Notes: a model not told the origin generated them from the sequence alone. DNA of 45,512 bases from Ilumatobacteraceae bacterium (GCA_022843125.1 JALHOG010000042.1:1-45512), one strand, 5' to 3'; positions 17,021-25,222 are shown, counted from the stretch's first letter. Made by a program: numbers and translations.

Positions 17021-17287
17021 TCAGGATGCCGTGGTGCGGGCTGCCTTGCGACGCTGCCGCCGGCTGGGCGCCTTGAACGTCTCGATCTGCATCAGGCGGC
17101 CGCCACCCTTGAGCGTTGCCCGTTCCAGCACCTGTTCGTTCTTGCCGAACAGCTTCTTCACCGTCGAGCGACCGAACACGACGCCTGCGACGAGTTTCCA
17201 GAAGACGCTCGGCCCGAAGATGCCGCGTCGCAGCGCCTTGGTGCGGATGATGACCGACGGGCGATACGTGTACGGGAGGAGGGGCAT
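17021..17287 (-). CDS. Small basic hypothetical protein
   Basis: Not recognised. The 88-residue reading from the ATG at 17287 is strongly basic, with one weakly hydrophobic stretch (GPSVFWKLVAGVVFG) and a C-terminal tail of RRQRRKAARTTAS. The frame is open further upstream, but that part is low-complexity Ser/Arg overlapping the previous gene. It lies seven bases after the previous stop and four bases before the sulfur-carrier gene, so it belongs to the same transcript. The basic tail could bind RNA or membrane lipid; nothing in the sequence decides between them. Confidence 0.6.
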   Translation of the reverse strand: MPLLPYTYRPSVIIRTKALRRGIFGPSVFWKLVAGVVFGRSTVKKLFGKNEQVLERATLKGGGRLMQIETFKAPSRRQRRKAARTTAS

Positions 17288-17294
17288 GCCGGTG

Positions 17295-17513
17295 TCAGAC
17301 GCGCCGGATCTCGACGAACGTGGTCTTCTTCTTGCCGCTGCGCTTGCCGAGCAGGAAGAAGATGATGAGCAGGAGCGTGCCGAAGCCGGCACCGGCTGCC
17401 ATCAGCGTGCTCTTCTGGTCGTCGACCTTGCCCTGGACATCACCCTGGAGGGCGCGCAGCTTCGATTCGAGGTCGTCGCGGGTGATCTTGGTGGGGATCG
17501 CGGTCTTGGTCAT
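17295..17513 (-). CDS. Small single-pass membrane protein
   Basis: A 72-residue protein with a charged N-terminal half predicted to be helical (DDLESKLRALQGDVQGKVDDQK split as DDLESKLRALQG and DVQGKVDDQK), one membrane segment at about 39-56, and a basic cytosolic tail KRSGKKKTTFVEIRRV. The ATG overlaps the stop of the preceding holin-like gene by four bases (ATGA), so the two are probably translated together. A structural partner of that protein is plausible. No known function. Confidence 0.68.
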   Translation of the reverse strand: MTKTAIPTKITRDDLESKLRALQGDVQGKVDDQKSTLMAAGAGFGTLLLIIFFLLGKRSGKKKTTFVEIRRV

Positions 17514-17854
17514 TCCTTCGGCTCCTTGGTGAGGAACGTCTTGTTGATGCGCAACAGGGTGATCCCGAGCAGCACGACGCAGACGAACAGCACGATGAGA
17601 TAGGGCAGCCACGACGAGCCGCCGGTGGACACGTCGGTGAACTCGGTCTGGATCAGACGGAGCAGCCCGAGCAGGAGCAAGAACAGCCCGAGCCCGAGCG
17701 CGATCGCTGCGCCGGCACCCACACCGATCCAACGCCCGGCGCCCTTGAGCGGCCCGATCGTCTCCTGCTTGGCATAGATCTTGACGAACTCGACCACCTC
17801 GCCCACCGAAGCGGACTCGCGGCGCGAGGAAGAGCGTGGCGTGTCATCGGCCAT
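17510..17854 (-). CDS. Putative actinobacterial holin-X-like membrane protein
   Basis: The 114-residue product has a Ser/Arg-rich N-terminus, a VGEVVEFVKIYAKQETI helix, and two hydrophobic segments at about 43-66 and 83-102 with a charged C-terminus ending KEPKE. This layout matches the small membrane proteins annotated as actinobacterial phage holin family (holin superfamily III), which are chromosomal and common outside prophages. No phage gene surrounds it, so a lysis role is unlikely. It lies 12 bases after the LON-domain gene. Confidence 0.65.
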   Translation of the reverse strand: MADDTPRSSSRRESASVGEVVEFVKIYAKQETIGPLKGAGRWIGVGAGAAIALGLGLFLLLLGLLRLIQTEFTDVSTGGSSWLPYLIVLFVCVVLLGITLLRINKTFLTKEPKE

Positions 17855-17866
17855 GGCAGGTTTCTA

Positions 17867-18499
17867 TCACGTGGCGCGGAAGCGGAGCACGGCCGTCGCG
17901 TCGTCGAGCGCTTCGGCGAGCACGTCGAGTCGCTCCGCGAAGGTGGGTGCCTCGAGCATCCGGTGGCGGTCGGCCGGCCCGAGCGGCGACAGGGAGCCGA
18001 GGTGGTAGACGGCCAGGTGGGGGTCGTCGCTGATCTCGGAGTCGGGCGGCGGCGCCATCTCGCCGAGCGCCTCGATCTCGACGTTGAGCGCGCGCACACG
18101 CTCGTGCAACTCGGCCACCCGCCGCCGCGCGTCGTCGAGATCGACCACGCCTCGATCGTCGTCGGGCCACCGTTCGACGTCGGCGAGGGGGTACGGATCG
18201 TCGGGCAGCCAAGCGTTGACACGGCAACGCTCGACGCCCACCGCCACCAGCGCGTACCGCCCGTCGGGCAGCGCGTTCATGTCGATGATGCGGGCGACGG
18301 TGCCCACCTCAGCGCGGGCGTCACCGCCCCCGACCTCGTGGCCACGCTCGATCAGGACCACGCCGAACTCCGGCGGGTCGATGTCGTCGGCCAACAGGTC
18401 GAGCACCATCTGGCGGTACCGCGGTTCGAAGACCACGAGGGGCAGGACGCCGCCCGGCAGCAATGCTGAGCCGAGCGGGAACATCGGCATGACGGCCAC
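17867..18499 (-). CDS. LON-domain (PUA-like) protein
   Basis: A 210-residue protein consisting of the N-terminal substrate-binding domain of Lon protease without its ATPase or protease. The start MFPLGSALLPGGVLPLVVFE (20 residues, at 6-25) and the following PRYRQMV are typical, as is the GTVARI strand and a helical C-terminal half. Such stand-alone proteins are of unclear function, with roles in protein or RNA binding proposed for relatives. The GTG at 18499 has TAGCGT at 18506-18511, six bases upstream, so it may be the leaderless first gene of a seven-gene transcript ending with trmI. Confidence 0.85.
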   Translation of the reverse strand: MAVMPMFPLGSALLPGGVLPLVVFEPRYRQMVLDLLADDIDPPEFGVVLIERGHEVGGGDARAEVGTVARIIDMNALPDGRYALVAVGVERCRVNAWLPDDPYPLADVERWPDDDRGVVDLDDARRRVAELHERVRALNVEIEALGEMAPPPDSEISDDPHLAVYHLGSLSPLGPADRHRMLEAPTFAERLDVLAEALDDATAVLRFRAT

Positions 18500-18532
18500 G
18501 AGGTGACGCTACGCGATGCCGGTCGCGTGCGC

Positions 18533-19990
18533 TCAGCGGGGCGCGAACTCCACCACATCGGGCCGGACGACGACCGGGTACGCATCGACCAGCTCGACGA
18601 TCGCCTCCCACAGCGGGATGAAGACCGCCGGGTCGTCGGCGCCGGCGGCGTTGAGCACCACCGAGAACGACACGGGGCGCCGATCGGCACCGGGCTGCTC
18701 GCCGGTGAGCGCCTTGACGTCGCGCAGGGTTCCGGTCTTCGCGCGCATCGCACCGTCGGCGGCGGTGTCGAGCAGCGTGGTGGCGAGGGTGCCGTCGCGC
18801 CCGGCAGCGGGGAGCACGTCGACGAGTCGGTCGCTGACCGGCGCGTCGCCGACGAGCGCGGCGAGGAACTCGCACGTGGCTCGGTTGTTGCGGCTGAGCC
18901 CCGAACCGTCGCTCAGCACGAGGGCTCCGGTCGGAAGACCCCACCGGTCGAACGTGGCCCGCATGGTGTCGAGTCCGGCCTGCCTGGTGCCCTGCCCGGT
19001 GGCGACGAAGCCGATCTCCTTGACCATCATCTCGGCGGTGTTGTTGTCACTCGTGTGGAGCATCTCGACGAGGATGTCTTCGAGCGGCAACGACTCGACG
19101 AGGGCGAGCGTCGTCAGCGCCGGATCGGCCGGGGCCGGCCCGCTGCTCGGGCTGCCGGTGATCGTGATGCCGCGAGCGATCAGCAGGTCGTACACCACCC
19201 GGGACGCAGCCCGCTCGGGCACGGCGCCGTAGTTGCCGTTCACGAGTCCGTCGTTGACCATCAACGCGTCGTACGGGCTCGCATCGGGCACGCTGATCTC
19301 GTCGCCCCAGTCGGGGGCGCGGAACTCGTCGTCGTAGCGGCTGCCGTCACCGACCACGTCACCCTGGATGGTGGTCACGCCGAGCGCCACGAGCTGATCG
19401 GCGAGGGGCTCGAGGGCCGTGGTGTTGAACGCCGGGTAGCGCAGCGGGTCGGGGACGTCAGCGGTGCGGAGCACCGGGTCGCCGCCGCCCACCACGTACA
19501 CGTTGCCGGCGATGACGCCACCGTCGGCGCGGACGGATCGCAACTCCGTCCTGAACGTGTGGTCGACACCGAGCACCTCGATCGCGGCAGCGGCCACGAG
19601 GAGCTTCTGGTTGCTCGCCGGGATGATCGGCGTCGTGGGTGACTCGTCGAGGACGACGGTCTCGCCGTCGACGACCCGGACACAGGATGCCTCCCCGACG
19701 AGATCGAGCACGGCCTGCTCCTGGTCGGCGAGCGCGGCGGCGGCCTCCCTCGCGGCAGCAGCCTCAGCGAGCGGCGTCGGATGCCGTCGATACGACAGCA
19801 GGTCGGTCACGAGCTCGGGCGCCGGCTCGGGCGGCGCTGTCGTGGTGGTGGTCGTGGTCGGCGGCGGCACGTTCGCGTCTGCGTACTGCCACACGCCGCC
19901 GAAGGCGATCGCCGGCACCAGCGCGCCGGCGACGAGCACGCCGAGCGGCGCCGCTCGGCGCTGTGAGCGGATGCGGCCCGGACGGCTCAT
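18533..19990 (-). CDS. dacB: D-alanyl-D-alanine carboxypeptidase/endopeptidase, PBP4 family (copy 1)
   Basis: Penicillin-binding protein of peptidase family S13 that trims peptidoglycan stem peptides outside the membrane. The 485-residue product has an N-terminal signal anchor at about 15-33, a Thr/Pro-rich linker with a run of threonines, then SxxK as SNQK (nucleophile Ser126), SxN as SDN in HTSDNNTAEMM, and KTG in MRAKTGTL. The ATG at 19990 overlaps the stop of the preceding paralogue by four bases. The large S13 insertion domain lies between the first two motifs, as usual. Confidence 0.93.
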   Translation of the reverse strand: MSRPGRIRSQRRAAPLGVLVAGALVPAIAFGGVWQYADANVPPPTTTTTTTAPPEPAPELVTDLLSYRRHPTPLAEAAAAREAAAALADQEQAVLDLVGEASCVRVVDGETVVLDESPTTPIIPASNQKLLVAAAAIEVLGVDHTFRTELRSVRADGGVIAGNVYVVGGGDPVLRTADVPDPLRYPAFNTTALEPLADQLVALGVTTIQGDVVGDGSRYDDEFRAPDWGDEISVPDASPYDALMVNDGLVNGNYGAVPERAASRVVYDLLIARGITITGSPSSGPAPADPALTTLALVESLPLEDILVEMLHTSDNNTAEMMVKEIGFVATGQGTRQAGLDTMRATFDRWGLPTGALVLSDGSGLSRNNRATCEFLAALVGDAPVSDRLVDVLPAAGRDGTLATTLLDTAADGAMRAKTGTLRDVKALTGEQPGADRRPVSFSVVLNAAGADDPAVFIPLWEAIVELVDAYPVVVRPDVVEFAPR

Positions 19991-21504
19991 CGCGGTCCGA
20001 GCTCGGCGGGGCTGACGACTGCCGGGTAGGAGGTGAGTGCCGTGACGAGCTCGTCCCAGACGGGCCGGTACTCGCTCTGCTCGGTGATCATCCCACCGTT
20101 GAGGATGAGCACGTACTCGATCGCCTCCCCGCCGTCGACGGGGAGGTAGCCCGACAGTGCCTTGACTGCCGGTGGATCCTGGTCGAACGGGATGTTCATC
20201 AAGGTGCCTGTCTTGCCGCGGATGCGACCGGCGACGGGCGAGTCGGTGAACGCATCGACGAGGGTGCCGGTCTCGCCGCCGATCGCGAGCCCCTCACCGA
20301 CCGGGCTGTCGTACCCGACGTGTTGGAGCACCTCGAGCATCGTCGTGCACGTGACGCGGTTGTCGAGGCCGAGCCCACTGCCGTCGCCGATGACGAGGCC
20401 GGTGGTGTCGATCCCCCAGTCGTCGAGCGTCGCAAGCACCGCATCGACACCCGCGGCCCTGGTGCCGGAACCGGCCCGGGCGTGACCGAGCTCTTTGAGG
20501 AGCATCTCCGCCGTGTTGTTGTCGGAGTTGGTGAGCATCTCGGCGACGATGGCCGGCAGCGGTGCCGACTGGATCGCCGCCAACTCCCCGAGCGAGGACG
20601 GCGCGGTGCCCCGCCCGGCTCCCCCGGTGACGGCGACACCCTGCTCGCCGAGGATCCGGACGAACTCCTCGGCCGCTGCGAGGTCGGGCTGCTCCGATCG
20701 CTGTTCGGCCCCGAAGATGCGGGAGTCGTTCGCCATCAACGCGTCGTAGGGGCCGGCCTCGATGCCCGCCACGTCGAGCCCCCAACTGTCGATGTAGTAC
20801 TCGTCGTCGTACCTGGAGGCATCGCCCTGCACCGAGCCCTGGATGGTGGTGACGCCGCTGGCGGCGACCTCTCGTGCGAGCGAGTCGAGCGACGTTGCGT
20901 TGAAGACCGGGAAGCGTTCGAGGTTCGACGTGGCGTACCAGTCACCGGACAGCAGTGGGTCACCACCCCCGACGAGGTACACGTCGCCGGCGACGACGCC
21001 ACCGACCGGAGCTGGCCCGACCACGCGCGTCGTGTACGTGAAGTCGGGGCCCAGCGCATCGAGCGCCACAGCGGCGATCAGGTTCTTCGTGTTGCTCGCC
21101 GGGATCACGACGGTGTCGGCGTTCTTGCTCGCCACCATCCGCCCGTTCACCGAGATCGCCGCGCATGACCGCTCGCCGACCAACTCGAGCAACGGCTGGA
21201 CCGCCTCCTCGAACGCTGTGAGATTGAGGTCACGTGAGAGCTCGCCCGCAGCTCGCCGATACGACAGCAGCGTCGTCGCGAGCGCTGGCGACGCCTCGAC
21301 GCCGGTGACGACGGGCTCTGTCGCCGGCTCGACTCCGGCGAACGAAGCATCGGCGCGCGATCCGGCCCAGAGAGCGACACCGCCCAACACGATTGCCGGG
21401 ACGAGCGCGACCGCAACGAGCGCCGGCACCGGACTACGCCGACGAGGGCGGCGCGACCGGAGCGACTGTGGCGCTGGTGTTGTGTCAGTGGGGGTGGGGC
21501 CCAT
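19987..21504 (-). CDS. dacB: D-alanyl-D-alanine carboxypeptidase/endopeptidase, PBP4 family (copy 2)
   Basis: Tandem paralogue of the gene at 18533. The 505-residue product has a Pro/Arg-rich cytosolic start, a signal anchor at about 27-48, and all three active-site motifs: SNTK in VIPASNTKN, SDN in NSDNNTAEMLLKELG, and KTG in IRGKTGTLMN. It lacks the poly-Thr linker of copy 1, so the catalytic domain is anchored differently. The ATG at 21504 is chosen over 21558 because TACCGT at 21515-21520 lies ten bases upstream (leaderless). Both copies share one transcript. Confidence 0.93.
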   Translation of the reverse strand: MGPTPTDTTPAPQSLRSRRPRRRSPVPALVAVALVPAIVLGGVALWAGSRADASFAGVEPATEPVVTGVEASPALATTLLSYRRAAGELSRDLNLTAFEEAVQPLLELVGERSCAAISVNGRMVASKNADTVVIPASNTKNLIAAVALDALGPDFTYTTRVVGPAPVGGVVAGDVYLVGGGDPLLSGDWYATSNLERFPVFNATSLDSLAREVAASGVTTIQGSVQGDASRYDDEYYIDSWGLDVAGIEAGPYDALMANDSRIFGAEQRSEQPDLAAAEEFVRILGEQGVAVTGGAGRGTAPSSLGELAAIQSAPLPAIVAEMLTNSDNNTAEMLLKELGHARAGSGTRAAGVDAVLATLDDWGIDTTGLVIGDGSGLGLDNRVTCTTMLEVLQHVGYDSPVGEGLAIGGETGTLVDAFTDSPVAGRIRGKTGTLMNIPFDQDPPAVKALSGYLPVDGGEAIEYVLILNGGMITEQSEYRPVWDELVTALTSYPAVVSPAELGPR

Positions 21505-21576
21505 GGCCCGATCCACGGTACCCAGCCACGCGGGCCGAGTCCGGTCAATCGCGACCACCCGGTCGGGTCGGGAACG

Positions 21577-22230
21577 TCAGGGCAGCAACGCGGCGCGGAA
21601 GAACTGCACGATGTGCTCTTCACGGTTGGCGAGAGCGTCGGCCGACATCGGCGCCATGTCGAGCAGCCCCTCGAGGAACGGCTCGTCGGAGAAGTAGCTG
21701 AGCAGCGCGCCGTACCCGGTGATCAACAGCTGGCGCGAATCCTGCGTGCGGAACGTGCCGGTCTGCATCTCGCGCTCGAAGTAGTCGGCCGCCAGGTCGA
21801 AGCTCGGCCTCAGCACGCTCGCGAGGTCGATGCCGAGGTGCTGCCCACCGTCGATCGCCTCGCGGCGCACCATCCGCACGTAGCTCGGGTTGTCGGCAAA
21901 GAAGCGGAAACCGGCACGGAGCACCAGCTCGACCTTGTCCCATCCGCGCTCGGCCGAACCGATCGCGCCCGCCAGCCGCTCGAACCAGTCGGAGAGGAGC
22001 AGTTCGAAGACTTCCTGGTAGAGCGCTTCCTTCGACGGGAAGTGGTGCAGCAGGCTCGGTCGCCGAATGCCGACGCCGGCCGCGATGTCGTTGAGCGACG
22101 TTCCGCCGTATCCGCCCTGGGCAAACAGGGCCAGTGCCTCTTCGAGGATCTGCTCGCGCGTGGTGCGCGCCGGGCTGTCGAGATCCCGTTGTGCTCCAGC
22201 CGGTGACGGAGCGGACGTGTGCTGCGCCAT
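21577..22230 (-). CDS. TetR/AcrR family transcriptional regulator
   Basis: DNA-binding repressor of 217 residues. The N-terminal helix-turn-helix is typical: EQILEEALALFAQGGYGGTS is followed by LNDIAAGVGIRRPSLLHHFPSKEALY (blocks of 20 and 26 residues, quoted here as LNDIAAGVGIRR and PSLLHHFPSKEALY). The C-terminal ligand domain is unspecific. It is transcribed divergently from a fatty acid desaturase with a TetR-type inverted repeat between them, so control of desaturase expression and of itself is likely. ATG at 22230 has TACCGT at 22240-22245 nine bases upstream. Confidence 0.9.
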   Translation of the reverse strand: MAQHTSAPSPAGAQRDLDSPARTTREQILEEALALFAQGGYGGTSLNDIAAGVGIRRPSLLHHFPSKEALYQEVFELLLSDWFERLAGAIGSAERGWDKVELVLRAGFRFFADNPSYVRMVRREAIDGGQHLGIDLASVLRPSFDLAADYFEREMQTGTFRTQDSRQLLITGYGALLSYFSDEPFLEGLLDMAPMSADALANREEHIVQFFRAALLP

Positions 22231-22264
22231 GCCCGACGAACGGTACCACCCTCGGCAGACCTAC

Positions 22265-22278
22265 CTACCTGTCGGTAG
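22265..22278. promoter_or_regulatory. Candidate TetR operator for the desaturase promoter
   Basis: CTACC-TGTC-GGTAG, an inverted repeat with five-base arms and a four-base spacer, of the type bound by many TetR regulators of lipid genes in actinobacteria. An extra CTACC at 22261-22265 abuts it. It lies eight bases before a TACGTT -10 candidate (22286-22291) of the desaturase and 20 bases from the regulator's own -10, so one dimer could control both. Confidence 0.55.
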
Positions 22279-22297
22279 TTTTGGGTACGTTCGCACG

Positions 22298-23047
22298 ATG
22301 CGCACGATCCTGCTCTCCCTGGCGGTCGGCATCGGGGTGACCACCCTCGCCAACGTCGGCACCACCGTCTACCTCCATCGCGGGCTGTCTCACCGGGCGA
22401 TCACCTTCGCCAAGCCGGCCCACGCAGCGTTCAAGACGTTGCTCTGGTTGAGCACCGGCATCAAGGTCCGTGAATGGGTCGCGGTGCACCGCAAGCACCA
22501 CGCCCACACCGACACGATCGACGACCCGCACTCCCCGGCGGTGAGCGGATGGCGCACGGTGCAGGTGAAGAACCTGGCGATGTACCGCTCGGCCGCTCAC
22601 GACCCGCACAACATCGAGAAGTACGCAAAGGACCTCGCACCGACCACCTGGGACCGCTGGGTGTTCGACCGGTCGTGGCTCGGGCTCGCGACCGGCACGG
22701 CCCTGCTGTGCGTGGCGTTCGGGTGGCGCGTCGGTCTGCTCGCTGCGTTCATCCACGTCAACTACTACCTCGCCGGCTCGGCCGCGGTGAACGCGATCGG
22801 CCACCACTTCGGCCGACGCCGCTACGACAACTCGGCCACCAACCTGCAGTGGCTGGCGCTCGTCACCGCCGGCGAAGGCCTCCACAACAACCACCACGCT
22901 GCACCGACCTCGGCGAAGCTCGCCCACCGCTGGTACGAGATCGATCCGGGCTGGTTGGTGATCAAGTCGCTCACGTGGTTGCGGCTGGCGAGCGTGCGCC
23001 TGCACGAGTTGCGCCTCGCTCGCGGGCAGCGGATCCCGCTGTCCTGA
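22298..23047 (+). CDS. Acyl-CoA (delta-9 type) fatty acid desaturase
   Basis: Integral membrane di-iron enzyme that introduces a double bond in acyl chains. The 249-residue product has the three histidine boxes: HRGLSH at 27-32, HRKHH at 64-68 and HNNHH at 196-200, plus an extra HH in AIGHHFG, with hydrophobic helices between them. It is shorter than DesA3-type enzymes because it lacks an N-terminal extension and a cytochrome b5 domain, so an external electron donor is needed. ATG at 22298 has TACGTT six bases upstream. Divergent from the TetR gene. Confidence 0.92.
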   Translation: MRTILLSLAVGIGVTTLANVGTTVYLHRGLSHRAITFAKPAHAAFKTLLWLSTGIKVREWVAVHRKHHAHTDTIDDPHSPAVSGWRTVQVKNLAMYRSAAHDPHNIEKYAKDLAPTTWDRWVFDRSWLGLATGTALLCVAFGWRVGLLAAFIHVNYYLAGSAAVNAIGHHFGRRRYDNSATNLQWLALVTAGEGLHNNHHAAPTSAKLAHRWYEIDPGWLVIKSLTWLRLASVRLHELRLARGQRIPLS

Positions 23048-23053
23048 CGCGAG

Positions 23054-23099
23054 CGTGCCGGCGGCACCGCCCGACGTATCGGACGGCGCCGCCGGCACG
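23054..23099. terminator. Stem-loop between desaturase and superoxide dismutase genes
   Basis: A perfect 12-base-pair stem (23054-23065 with 23088-23099) encloses a 22-base loop that itself can form a short CCGA/TCGG hairpin. It lies between convergent stops and probably ends transcription from both sides. Confidence 0.65.
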
Positions 23100-23125
23100 G
23101 CAGCGATCTGGTCGACCTCGATCGG

Positions 23126-23701
23126 TCAGAGAGCCGAGGCGACGGCGTCCCAGTTGACGAGGTGATCGAGGAAGGTCTCGACGTAGTCGGGGCGACGGTT
23201 CCGATAGTCGATGTAGTAGGCGTGCTCCCACACGTCACAGGTGATCAGCGCCTGCTTGCCGTGCTTCATCGGGAGGTCGGCGTTGGCGGTGGCCATGATG
23301 GCGAGCTTGCCGCCGTCGAGCACGAGCCACGCCCAGCCCGAGCCGAACTGACCGACGGCAGCGGCCTTGAACTGCGCCTTGAAGTCGTCGTAGCTGCCGA
23401 ACGCTTCGGCGATCGCGTCGCCGACGCTGCCGTCAGGCGCACCGCCACCACCCGGCTTCATCGAGTTCCAGTAGCAGGTGTGGTTCCACACCTGGGCGGC
23501 GTTGTTGAACTTGCCACCCTCGGCGCTCATGATGATGTCGTCGAGCGAGGCGTCGGCCTCGTCGGTGCCGTCGATCAACTTGTTGAGGTTGTCGACGTAG
23601 GTCTTGTGGTGCTTGCCGTAGTGGAATTCGAAGGTCTCGGGCGAGAGGTAGGGCGACAGCGCATCGGTCGCGTACGGGAGTTCGGGGAGTTCGATCGTCA
23701 T
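23126..23701 (-). CDS. sodB: Superoxide dismutase, iron type
   Basis: Converts superoxide to peroxide and oxygen. The 191-residue product has metal ligands His27, His74, Asp156 and His160 (DVWEHAYYIDY). Gln70 in NNAAQVWNHT is the position at which iron enzymes carry their active-site Gln, so Fe is the likely metal; manganese or cambialistic use is possible. The block QFGSGWAWLV follows the family. AAGGA about seven bases before the ATG at 23701 is a fair ribosome site, and a leader is expected, unlike many neighbours. Convergent with the desaturase. Confidence 0.95.
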   Translation of the reverse strand: MTIELPELPYATDALSPYLSPETFEFHYGKHHKTYVDNLNKLIDGTDEADASLDDIIMSAEGGKFNNAAQVWNHTCYWNSMKPGGGGAPDGSVGDAIAEAFGSYDDFKAQFKAAAVGQFGSGWAWLVLDGGKLAIMATANADLPMKHGKQALITCDVWEHAYYIDYRNRRPDYVETFLDHLVNWDAVASAL

Positions 23702-23933
23702 CGGCAGATCCTTGCTTGTTTGTGGCGGTGGTGGTGTGGCGGGCTGGTCGGTGGTGTGTCGGGGCTGGTCGGAGCGTGCTCGTGTCAGCGGTGAGACCTG
23801 GACATCCTGCAGTCTTCACCCGAACGGGCTCAGATGAAACATCCAGGCACGGCACGGGACTCTAGAACCGACCGGACGTGCGTCCGCAACTCTCCATCCG
23901 CGCCCCTCCCTCGCCCCCTCTACGCTCGCACGC
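23702..23933. other. Intergenic region between sodB and alaX
   Basis: This 232-base stretch separates two divergent genes. Next to sodB it is rich in GGTGGTG-type G/T repeats on the plus strand; on the other side it holds TACGCT at 23921-23926, seven bases before the alaX start. I see no clear operator, RNA gene or coding sequence. Confidence 0.5.
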
Positions 23934-24665
23934 ATGGCCGTCTACCTGTGTCATGAGCAACCCGATCTGTACGTCCACGACGCACAGGTCGTCGACGTCC
24001 GCCCCGGCGCCGTCGCACTCTCGTCGTCGGCGTTCCACCCGGGCGGCGGTGGGCAGGTGAACGACATCGGGGTGATCGAGTGGTCGGGTGGCATCGCGTC
24101 GGTCACCGGGGTCGAGATCGACGGCGACGTGTGGTGGCACCTGCTGTCCGACCCCGACGCCACGCCGTCCGGCGAGGTGCAGGTCAGGGTGGATGCCGAG
24201 CACCGGCTACGGGTCGCCTCGCTCCACACCACGAGCCACATCCTCAATGCGTTCGTCTTCGCCGAGTTCGAGGGCGCGCTGGTCACCGGCGCCCAGATCA
24301 ACGGCGACGGCACGGGCCGCATGGACTTCGACCTGCCGGAGGTCGACAACGACAAGGTCAGGGCGCTCGCCGGCGCGGTCAACGACGTGATCACCCGCGG
24401 CCTGACCGTGTCGACGATCTACGTCGACGCGGCCGATGCCGCGACCACCGCCGGGCTGGTCCGCAGCATGTCGGTCGCTCCCCCACCCACACCCGACGGT
24501 CGGCTGCGTCTGATCGACATCGACGGGCTCGACCGGCAGGCGTGCGGCGGGACACACCTCACCAACACCGCCCAGTCGCAACCGATCGTCATCACCAAGG
24601 TCGAGAACAAGGGCCGCCACAACCGGCGGGTCCGGTTCGCGTTCGACGGCGGCACGGGCTCGTGA
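23934..24665 (+). CDS. alaX: Alanyl-tRNA editing protein AlaX
   Basis: Free-standing editing enzyme that hydrolyses Ser-tRNA(Ala) or Gly-tRNA(Ala). The 243-residue product is homologous to the editing domain of alanyl-tRNA synthetase: FHPGGGGQ at 34-41, then the zinc ligands His98 and His102 in HTTSH and Cys204 and His208 in CGGTH. The length fits the middle-size AlaX-M group, which keeps the short glycine-rich N-terminal domain. The ATG at 23934 has TACGCT seven bases upstream (leaderless). The stop overlaps the next gene by four bases, suggesting a joint role with the ASCH protein. Confidence 0.92.
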   Translation: MAVYLCHEQPDLYVHDAQVVDVRPGAVALSSSAFHPGGGGQVNDIGVIEWSGGIASVTGVEIDGDVWWHLLSDPDATPSGEVQVRVDAEHRLRVASLHTTSHILNAFVFAEFEGALVTGAQINGDGTGRMDFDLPEVDNDKVRALAGAVNDVITRGLTVSTIYVDAADAATTAGLVRSMSVAPPPTPDGRLRLIDIDGLDRQACGGTHLTNTAQSQPIVITKVENKGRHNRRVRFAFDGGTGS

Positions 24666-25156
24666 CACCGCTCCCCGAGCTCGATGCAGCGGTGATCGCG
24701 TCGTTCTGGGATCGGGTGCTAACGGCGGGCGCGGTGCCACCCGGCACGCCGGTTCCCGAGGCCGAGCCGTTCGGTGACTCCGTCGAGCTCGCCGACGAGT
24801 TGCTGGCGCTGATCGTCGACGGTCCGAAGCGCGCCACCGCAAGCTCGTACGACGAGTACGAGCTCGACGGCGAGCCACTGCCAGCCGTGGGGGGTCTCTC
24901 GATCGCCACCGACGGCAGGGGACGGCCCCGGGCCGTGTTGCGGACCACCGACGTGCGCGTCGGGCCGCTGTCGTCCGTGGATGATGCGTTCGCGTGGGAC
25001 GAGGGCGAAGGCGACCGCACTCGGGCCTCGTGGCTCGCCGACCATCACGACTTCTTCGAGCGCTGGCTCCCACAGGTCGGCCTCGTCTTCTCCCCCGACA
25101 TGTCCACCGTCTTCGAGCGCTTCGATGTCATCTACGTCGAGTCCGGAGAAATCTGA
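24662..25156 (+). CDS. ASCH-domain protein
   Basis: The 164-residue product has an ASCH (PUA-like, RNA-binding) fold: FGDSVELADELLALIVDG, then KRATASSYDEYE, a GGLSIATDGRG strand, RAVLRTTDVRV and the DEGEGDRT-x6 acidic/Arg segment with HHDFFERW. Members include RNA-binding proteins and YqfB-type N4-acetylcytidine amidohydrolases; the exact role is open. The GTG at 24662 overlaps the alaX stop (GTGA), which fixes the start; a longer frame running back inside alaX is a shadow. Convergent with the amidase gene. Confidence 0.87.
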   Translation: MTPLPELDAAVIASFWDRVLTAGAVPPGTPVPEAEPFGDSVELADELLALIVDGPKRATASSYDEYELDGEPLPAVGGLSIATDGRGRPRAVLRTTDVRVGPLSSVDDAFAWDEGEGDRTRASWLADHHDFFERWLPQVGLVFSPDMSTVFERFDVIYVESGEI

Positions 25157-25222
25157 CCGATCGCGTATCTGGCTGCGGGCATCTGCATCTCTGCGGCCAG
25201 GAAGGCGCGGGAACGCCACCAT

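Noticed and set aside
24080..25156. A 358-codon reading that joins most of alaX to the ASCH gene
   Set aside because: The first two thirds are alaX in a wrong frame. The GTGA overlap at 24662-24665 gives a natural start for the ASCH protein.
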